A model generated the notes under the pieces. That model searched no databases. It saw only the letters and a program-made list of their open reading frames with translations, and was not told the DNA's origin. A program made the translations under genes and the position numbers. This document shows positions 57,081 to 64,000 of a DNA stretch of 64,000 nucleotides, one piece after another. Source of the DNA: Tenodera sinensis (Eukaryota > Arthropoda > Insecta > Mantodea > Mantidae); the NCBI GenBank assembly GCA_030765045.1, contig CM060962.1, positions 161,578,472 to 161,642,471 on the forward strand, given 5' to 3'. The number at the start of each line of letters is the position of its first letter. Within the stretch, counting starts at the first letter, position 1.

Positions 57081-58065
57081 AGAAATTTAAATGTTATTCC
57101 TGAACAACATGTTGGTAGGAGGATCTACGAAACTATTTTTGATGATCTTGAAACCAAAAGTGGATGGATACCAGACATGTGATAGGCTTAAGGTGAAGAT
57201 AGAGATCTCTGAAGGTGAAAAATACTTGAGTTTGAGAGTAAGAAATGCACCAAGAAAACGTTGACTTGGCAAGTCACTCTCAAGAAATTATCTTACAAGG
57301 AAAGTCATAAATACTGTTTCATGTAGCACAAAAGACAAGTCTTAAGAGGGACTAATGGATAGGATCTTGCCTTTGCAATTCATCTAAACAACTTCATCTA
57401 GATGTAAAAAATAGCTTATGTATTACGATTCCTGCCAAGGACAAAACAAAAACAGCCACATTGCCATATTGTGTATGGTTGCACTTCATGAACACCCAAT
57501 CTTTTGACCACTAATTCCTAATGTTAGATCATACACACATGGAGAGTGATGGAGATCATGTGACCATAGAAAAAAACAAATGTAAGTATCGTGTTCCTAT
57601 TCATCATCCTCACTACTGGATGTAACATGTTAGATTATCAGGAAAGAACAAGCCATTTGTGGTCAGTGAAATGTCTAAAGAGGACCTTTATGACTTTTCA
57701 GGACTTTTGGGAAAAGAACTCATTTTAGGAAAGGTTGACATAACTGGATAAAGGATCGTTTGGAGGAACATGCAGTGACTGTTTTCAAAAGGTTTTCTTC
57801 GGGCAATTATTTCTCATGTACAAGTTAAGGAAAGATGATTTCAGATTTGCCAGTTTTCTCAGAAGAGGAAATAAATCTGCAGGTATCAAACCATTAAGAA
57901 GTATTCTGGTCCAAATGCAGTAAACCTAGCAAAAATATGACTTGCTGGACCTACTTTCATTTATCTCGGCCACATTCTGGGAGTTCTAGAGGATTGAAAG
58001 TATCTGAAAGTGCTCTTAGTACATTTCCAAATACTGATACCAATGATGATGTCAAGTGAAGAATG
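57080..58065 (+). pseudogene. remnant of D-x-C-x-GQN type transposase-like protein
   Basis: Broken plus-strand frames give CDRLKVKIEISEGEK (about 57180), YYDSCQGQNKNSHIAILCMV (about 57420-57480), DHTHMESDGDHVTIEKNK (about 57530-57585) and GKNKPFVVSEMSKEDLYDFS (about 57640-57705), then GPNAVNLAKI. This order (CD..., D-x-C-x-GQNKN, GHT..E.D..H..IE, then F.V.EM..EDFYDF) is one I know from abundant uncharacterised insect proteins with an RNase-H-like look. Transposase function is inference. TIRs not found. Confidence 0.5.
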
Positions 58066-58799
58066 TGTTTTTATTATTCATTATATTCTGGATGGTGAAA
58101 ATAATTTCATGAAAATTTAAAGAAAGTATATGACATTAAAGTCATAATAATAAAATGTCTTATTTCTTTACTTAGTGCGATTTTATATTTTGCCAAGTTC
58201 ATTAACTTTAACAACCTTTTATAAAAGGCTAAAAATACAATATTTACTATTCGATTATTAGATATTATTTTCAAATAATTCAGGAGCTACTTAATTGAAA
58301 AGTTGCGGTCCTGGTTGCGTAGACTGCATAACTGGCCGGGAGGGACTGGGGTGCTGAGCACCAGCACTGCACCACTCTTGACGCCTGTGGTAGTTAGAGG
58401 TGAGGAACGCAGCAGCTAAGTGGCAAGGGTTGTTGCACCCTGGGTTATTATTACCACAGTGATGTCTTGTTTCATTATCCTTGTGCTATTTTTATTCTGT
58501 CATTTTCTCAAATTCTGTTAAATGTGAATTCTATACGAATATGGTGGTATTTTATCCCCATGGGAACTACAAGAATTGATTACATATTTAAAAATACAAT
58601 TTTATTGTATATTCTAACGGCAAACAATAAATCTTCCACTAAAACAATTAAAATAACATTTGTGTGGAAGTGGATATGTCAAAATGTACTATGAAAAGTC
58701 AGGTAAGTCACGCATCCACCCTTCAACCCTTCAGATAATCCTTATATAAGGAATGAAGATTACAGGAATTAAAGCAACCTGATTTATATATTTACAGTA
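58066..58799. other. unassigned DNA
   Basis: GC-richer patch at 58300-58440 (ctggccgggagggactgggg) without recognised features; the remainder is AT-rich. Confidence 0.45.
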
Positions 58800-58883
58800 T
58801 TAACCTCTTGAGCACTGTCCATTTAAAAATTCTGCGAGCCGAGAACTGCTACCCAATATCCAGTGCAGGGCATTTAAATTGTT

Positions 58884-58920
58884 GTTGTTTTCTAGTGCCT
58901 TGCATCTGGCAGTGAAGCCA
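58884..58920 (-). mobile_element. 37-bp LINE A insertion
   Basis: On the minus strand the last 37 bp of LINE A (tggcttcactgccagatgca ... ctagaaaacaac). A 10-bp duplication ttaaattgtt (58874-58883, 58921-58930) flanks it. The relative at 32345-32365 shows the empty site ggcatttaaattgttaaatg. Confidence 0.9.
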
Positions 58921-59375
58921 TTAAATTGTTAAATGTGCTAAAAGTGCTTCGTAAATATACAGCTGTATTTTGCGTACATATTAAGTTATTTTAATGAAAC
59001 AAAAACTGGTATAAAACTCGTTATATGCAGTATACATATACGTCATCAGCAAAGTAGAGCTGCTTTAACAAATCGTTGAAATGGCACAATATTGTTTCAC
59101 TGCGGTGAAAAGTTAACTTTCCTCTGTCGAACGCTTCTAATATAAGTTCTCTGAAAGAAACAGTAGTCGACTCATTAAATGTGTGGCTTGTGCATCAGGA
59201 AAACAAAGCATAGTGTATGTGAGGTCTGTGAGTCATCAGAATAAAGCATGTTTGCAACTTTTTCTTGAGCGTGTTTCATAACTAGGATGGCAGACTCAGT
59301 TTCTTTCTTTGTTGAAATACATACATATACTTTCCTGCTTGTAGCTGAAGTGAGAAGTGGTATAAAAAGGTATTT

Positions 59376-59723
59376 TTGCACCAACTGGATATAACCATAT
59401 ACAACTGTTTGGTAATTTGGAGAGCTCTAAACCCACACAAGACAATGACCTACCTGGACTTCCGACTATCAATAGCTCGTAGCCTAATTGAACAATACAA
59501 CATTGAGAGGCCTCTTCATACTGGGGGTAGAAAATTCAGATCTCCTGCACCCCTCAGACTTCAAGGAAAACATTATCCTAAAAGGATACCACCAACAGCA
59601 AAGAAGTCCTGCCCATCTCGAAAGTGTTTCGTGTGCCGCAAGAAGGGAATTTGCGAATGTGGAGATGTGCCCTTGTGTGTTTATCCCTGTTTTGAGGCAT
59701 ATCACTGCAGAAGGAACATATGA
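59376..59723 (+). pseudogene. piggyBac transposase C-terminal fragment with zinc module
   Basis: 115 open codons: HQLDITIYNCLVIWRALNP, TYLDFRLSIARSLIEQYNI, then a cysteine-rich module CFVCRKKGICECGDVPLC followed by VYPCFEAYH. The fragment begins just after the family's Rkt.kWyKKvf segment, where an internal deletion joins it to the 5' region. Copy at 40550-40920 is the homologue. The zinc module is kept open here although the catalytic part is lost. Confidence 0.88.
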
Positions 59724-59912
59724 AGGTAAGCCAGTAAAGTATATAGACTTTACTTAAATGTTTCATAAAGGGAAAATTAAAATAAGTTGAGTTAGATAAG
59801 GGATAAATAAGGGTTAAATACACAAACGCACAGGATGTGCATACACGCCCATAGCGCTTAACCGTCATTTTAAACGGACGTGATTTTACGTCCATAGCGC
59901 TCAAGAGGTTAA

Positions 59913-60572
59913 CCAACAATTTTTTTTTTTTTTTTTTTCTTTTCTAAATGTTGAGTTTTGGCACATAAGGGATTTGGGAAATTGATTTTAATCTTTAATT
60001 TAGTTTTTCTCATTATGAGGTTTTTTGACTTAACTGCTTTTGCACACCTAGTCGAGAATTGTACTGAAAGTTTTCTGAAAAATGACTATTTACAGTACTA
60101 CTTATTTAATCACTCCTTAGCAGATCAGATATGCAAGCTCTATTTGAGATTTGTATAGGATAGTCGGCCATAGTTAAGTGGCTCTCAGGGTTATTTTTAC
60201 CAGTGGCTAATTCAACTTTTACCTGGCTTTGAACCGACTGCCCCCAGTAATGAGTTAACAAATTCCTAAATGTACTGCATGTTTCTTCTCCTTACAATGT
60301 CATTCTTAACCATTCTGCTGCCTGTTTCCAAATGCTTTATCTTATTATATACATCAGGCATGGAGCAGAGGGGTGACAGGAATGCAATAGAGTATTTATC
60401 CTCTCCACTTAGCCCATCACCAAATACAGGCCACCTCTCTTTTCTGGTTGTTTGCTTACAGGTGCACACGTATTTACAAACAAGGTAAGTTTCAAGGCAG
60501 GACCAAATAGAAACATGGTTTTGTGATTGTGATTGCGTTACGTACATTTTCTTTTGGCATAGCAAACATAAA
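59913..60572. other. unassigned DNA with T-run
   Basis: A T-run of about 20 at 59921-59939 follows the piggyBac derivative. No gene recognised. Confidence 0.45.
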
Positions 60573-61410
60573 GCGTTATTACTTTCTCTACTGGTAAGTA
60601 GGGGAAGTATTGTATTCCACCCAAAAATTCAATGTCGAAATTTCACCGGAAATGTATGTTTTGAGACCCCTGAATAAAAAAAAAGAAGCATTTTTAGAAA
60701 AAGGCCTGTGTGTGTGTCTGTGGACAGCATAGCTCAAAAACGAAAAGTCAGTTAAAAACCAAAGTTGGTATTTAAGTTTAGTGTCTTTCAAGGATGCGAC
60801 ATGTAGGTTTTGAAAAAATCGCCCCACCCTAAACTACCCTTTACATGGAAAATTGTGATTTTCTTGAAAATGGCTAACGATTTTGATTAAAATGTCATAT
60901 GTTTGAGATATTTTGATGACAAATGAAATGTATATCTTGAATTTTCTGGCTATAGCCCCTGTAGTCGTATTTACTCTGGATGACTTTTGCATGACTGGTA
61001 AACTGTTAGAGATAGATCAAATCATACTGTACAAAAAATGTAGATCTTGCTAAAATACATAATTTATGTCTGAATAAATTTTCTTGTAGGGTGAACCATT
61101 TCCGAGATATTCCTTGTTATGTGTGTGAGTTTTGGAAAATTTAGAAGTTTCGTGAAATGGATCATCGTTCATTTTTTTATATGTTAACTGTACAATGACA
61201 ACAGAATCTCAAAGCTTTAAAACATTTGACTATCACACAAAGCCTACTGTATTCTAATATTCCCATTGTACCTACAAGGAAATAAGCAACAAGATAATTT
61301 GTAGAAATGTTTATCTTAACTAACACGAAGAAGATATAGGAATAAGAGTTTGTAAGAATGGTTAGTACAAGAGTAGAGAAGGTCGTGCGAGTGCAACACA
61401 TCAGATTTTT
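60573..61410 (+). mobile_element. TIR repeat (ttactttctctact family), copy 3, longest
   Basis: Runs from attactttctctactggta to gtagagaaggtcgtgcgagt and then gcaacacatcaga. It contains all shared phrases of copies 1 and 2. No coding frame. The right end resembles the repeating unit of the ~120-bp array at 8.4-11.5 kb. Confidence 0.72.
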
Positions 61411-61948
61411 TTTTTACTAGGAACACAAAAGTGCTTATGTTCCCTTTCGGCTTTGAAGTATCTTTTTACGCCATATTGACTTATATCTTTATATCTTTAT
61501 GCGATATTGACTCCACCACTGGCACAATTTGAGGGACTGACTGGTTCTGTGAGGTACATAGATAACAGCAGTGGCATGGCCTGATAGCTAACCACTGTGT
61601 AGCAGAGTGGACAGGGTTAAAACTATGATGTATGGGAAGTGACACATTGTGTCAGTTCTCCCCATCTATGATATACATCCTTAATTTGTATGGACTCATT
61701 TTAATCCTAAAGTATTCTTTGACCTCTCAAAGGTATCACTTGGGATTGTCCCCCACTTATTCACTGGAAGTTGGTGACATGATCTCTGACATTAAATGTT
61801 TGGAACAGAGTGCTTTACTATGTGAGAAATGTGTGTAGGGAGTGTGGTTTATATTTCTATGTTCTGAGTACATTTCATAATTTTGTGATAAGTCATAATT
61901 ACTACAATTTTCCTGGTCATTGGTAATTACTACATAATTATCATAATT
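61411..61948. other. unassigned DNA
   Basis: No gene or repeat recognised. The tandem phrase ttatatctttatatctttat lies near 61482. Confidence 0.4.
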
Positions 61949-62165
61949 ATGCTTGGCAAGTCATCTCTACAGAATAGGTATCTCAGCCTCACCGATATGT
62001 GTCCTGTGTAACGATCCAGCAGAAATGAATGAAGAACACTTGAAGACCTGTGAAGCATTAAGATCAGAAGAAACTACAGTTCAAAAGTATTGGAAAGCAC
62101 GAATGCTAATGGCTTCATTGCCAGATGCAAGGCACTAGAAAACAACAACAACAACAACAACAACA
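61949..62165 (+). mobile_element. LINE A 3' end, 5'-truncated
   Basis: About 97 percent of the 61-codon tail (LASHLYRIGISASPICVLCN, HLKTCEALRSEETTVQKYWK) matches 6487-6671 by eye. It ends in an (AAC)n tail of about eight units at 62139-62165. Target duplication unresolved. Confidence 0.92.
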
Positions 62166-62295
62166 TTTTTAGGTACACTGCAAACATGAGTGTCTATAAC
62201 TTTTGAAATTATCTGATTTTTCATTTGTTCGGTTTACTTTCTCTGTTATTAGTTTTAATTATTGAGCAATTTTTTCCTTCGCTTTACTTTGGTTA

Positions 62296-62475
62296 AACAG
62301 AATTGGGATATATTCTTCACCACTCTGTCCTCTATGTGATCTGCAAGAGGAAATGGACCGAGACCACCTTCAAATATGCCCGGCCACTTCCAGCACCCCA
62401 TCCATCAGTGAAAAATATTGGAGAGCAAGAGGATTAATGACTTTATTGTCAGAAATCCAGCATTAGCTAACAACA
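62296..62475 (+). mobile_element. LINE B 3' end, 5'-truncated
   Basis: 180 bp flanked by a 10-bp duplication actttggtta at 62286-62295 and 62476-62485. It codes for NRIGIYSSPLCPLCDLQEEM and DRDHLQICPATSS and ends gctaacaacaa. It is the sister of 22110-22284. Confidence 0.9.
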
Positions 62476-62485
62476 ACTTTGGTTA

Positions 62486-63335
62486 CCTCAGGTTTCCACC
62501 AAAATTGTCAACCTAATTTCTCTGACCACAATTTCATATTTGCACACTTTTTAACAGCCTCCTCCACTCCTTATTATCTGCCCAAAGCACATCTTTAAAC
62601 AATGTTTATTACTAGACCGATACTCAAAAGGAAAATGCAATATGTTGGACAGTAAAGTGCATAGAATAAGAATGATATGCCAAATAATAAAATTAGCTTT
62701 CAGTTTACACAATATGCTGTATATATGTAAACATGACAACAGGTACCCAGAGGAAGTGTAGGGCAAAATACATCATTCTGAAGTATAGTGTTGAAACAAA
62801 ATACTAAGAAAAATGTATTCACAAAAAACAATTTGAAATTTATAATTTTGATATAGAAATATTGTAACATTCTTTGATTAGTTGGTACAGATCTGACACC
62901 TTCATAGTACTGTCACAGAGGCTGCACTTTAAAGGATGCTCGAAGTTAACTACTTCACACCACTACAAAGCTAGGCAACATGCAGCCAGTGAACAAGGAG
63001 AAAAATGTGTATTTCCTGAGAAATTGGCAGCAGTAATTCTCAGCAATATAAGCGAGTCACATGAACAGAGAAGCTAATTTTTAAGGTGTGTTAGGCCAGT
63101 GAGTGTTGAGTTTGAGTGTATGTATCGTCAGAGACAATTTGAGACAGTTAATCATCACAGTTGTTTGTTGTGTCTATTGAGCAGTATTTTCATCAAGGTT
63201 ATGATAGAGCAGAACAGCTTTGAGTTGCAAGTTGTAAACTTTTTTTCCCCCCATAAATATTTAAGGTAATTTTGATAGCACAGTCTTATTACGACCATAC
63301 ATAGTAATACATTGCAGATATTAATTTACAATTAT
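62486..63335. other. unassigned DNA
   Basis: No gene or repeat recognised before the LINE at the right edge, apart from T- and C-rich sequence at about 63240-63255 that may belong to its 3' end. Confidence 0.4.
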
Positions 63336-63339
63336 ACAT

Positions 63340-64000
63340 ATACTACATTATGTTGACATTTACAGTAAATTAGAAAGTATTATGTTCATCATAAACTGTA
63401 GTCTTGTTGATCATATTCGGTGTATTGACTGCATGATGAAGACTGGAAATGCTGGCTTGCTGTCTATATCTGCTGTATTGTGGGCAATCTATAAGGATAT
63501 GGTGAATGGTTAGAGGAGTATCACAGTTGGTACAATTTGTAGGTTGGTCCTTGGTGAGAAGATGACTGTGTGTTAGTTTGGAGTGTCCAATTCTAAGCAG
63601 AGTGATGTTAACTTGATCTCTTCTTTTCAGTCTTTGGAGATGCAGAAAAGGCTTTGTACAGCCTGAGCGAGCTTCATTGCGTTTACTGCTAACTGATGAC
63701 CATGTCTGTATCCATTTTTGCATGTACATATGTTTACTACCATTGATGACGTCTTGGTGTGGAGAAGCGATCGAGGCATCACTGACGGGATGTTTAGCTA
63801 CCTCTTTTGCAGCTTCATTTGCAGTTTCATTATCTGTTACGCCAATGTGAGAGGGAGTCCATACAAAGGATACCATTTTATCGGTCTTATTTATATTGTG
63901 ACACAAAAGTCTGATTTCATGGATCAGCGCGTGGTTTGGCTCGAAGTTTTGTATGGCAAGTAGTACACTTAAGGAGTCAGTGAATATGGTGTAGTGACTT
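63340..64000 (-). pseudogene. LINE 3' part: RNase H and zinc tail, runs off the edge
   Basis: On the minus strand from the edge: IFTDSLSVLLAIQNFEP, FVWTPSHIGVTDNETANEAAK, KRRDQVNITLLRIGHSKLTH, CTNCDTPLTIHHILIDCPQY, stop near 63370. TDSLSV holds a catalytic Asp of RNase H and HIGVTDNETAN the last Asp (D of DNE). No stop is seen in the 630 bases visible, so the copy may be well preserved. It is a different family from the I-like LINE. The rest of the element is outside the window. Confidence 0.88.

Larger units (their letters stand above)
58804..59908 (+). mobile_element. non-autonomous piggyBac derivative of the nested family
   Basis: Flanked by TTAA at 58800-58803 and 59909-59912, with inverted ends cctcttgagcactgtcca and, read inward, cctcttgagcgctatgga. 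The first 250 bp align with 32282-32540 (ggcatttaaattgttaaatg, ttaagttattttaatgaaac). The last part aligns with the C-terminal coding region and 3' end of the nested piggyBac. Most of the transposase, including all catalytic Asp residues, is missing. Confidence 0.93.

Noticed and set aside
1..64000. A coordinated gene system (defence, biosynthetic or operon-like)
   Set aside because: Every recognisable protein is a transposable-element enzyme or its remnant; no set of host genes is present.

Overview
The window is 64 kb of AT-rich eukaryotic DNA made almost entirely of transposable elements (TEs) and their debris. The element set points to an arthropod, most likely an insect with a large, repeat-rich genome. 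It includes APE-type non-LTR retrotransposons carrying RNase H, piggyBac with TTAA duplications, Tc1 and mariner elements with TA duplications, a P-element/THAP9-like transposase, Penelope-like elements with GIY-YIG nucleases, and tRNA-derived SINEs. I could not resolve the order or species. I recognise no intact host gene; one 143-bp stretch (50024-50166, minus) has exon-like features.

Layout. 1-2513: unassigned DNA with a possible LTR. 2528-6680: full-length single-ORF LINE ('A') with a 14-bp target-site duplication (TSD). 7500-11850: LTR-retrotransposon gag remnant with a primer-binding-site-like sequence, a ~120-bp tandem repeat array, several tRNA-SINE copies, a possible solo LTR, and an internally deleted relative of LINE A ('B'). 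11850-17400: few features. 17414-18360: deleted mariner. 19227-20505: TIR (terminal inverted repeat) element. 20698-21745: Penelope-like 3' half with GIY-YIG. 22052-22290: LINE B 3' end. 23040-26340: P-element-like transposase, minus. 27610-27887: SINE with 13-bp TSD. 28110-29575: decayed LINE. 29640-30660: possible decayed transposase. 31566-41582: Tc1 element containing a piggyBac, which contains a SINE and a 6.1-kb LINE. 41620-48521: second full-length copy of that LINE, itself holding a 5'-truncated LINE of another family. 51000-54950: two copies of a TIR repeat, one splitting a second Penelope-like element, then a LINE scrap and a second mariner. 57080-58060: remnant of a D-x-C-x-GQN type protein. 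58804-59908: non-autonomous piggyBac of the nested family, carrying a 37-bp LINE insertion. 60573-61410: third TIR repeat. 61949-62475: two short LINE ends. 63340-64000: LINE 3' end running off the edge.

How the parts relate. The window gives a relative chronology: Tc1 is older than piggyBac, which is older than the LINE and SINE inside it. One LINE family occurs twice, 2.3 kb apart in the same orientation, with a third worn scrap at 53.6 kb. LINE A has a full copy and two short 3' copies; LINE B has two short 3' copies and one 5'+3' internally deleted derivative. The two piggyBac copies serve as filled and empty sites for the 37-bp insertion. I saw no CRISPR array, operon, defence island or other gene system. 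The novelty here is in TE structure.
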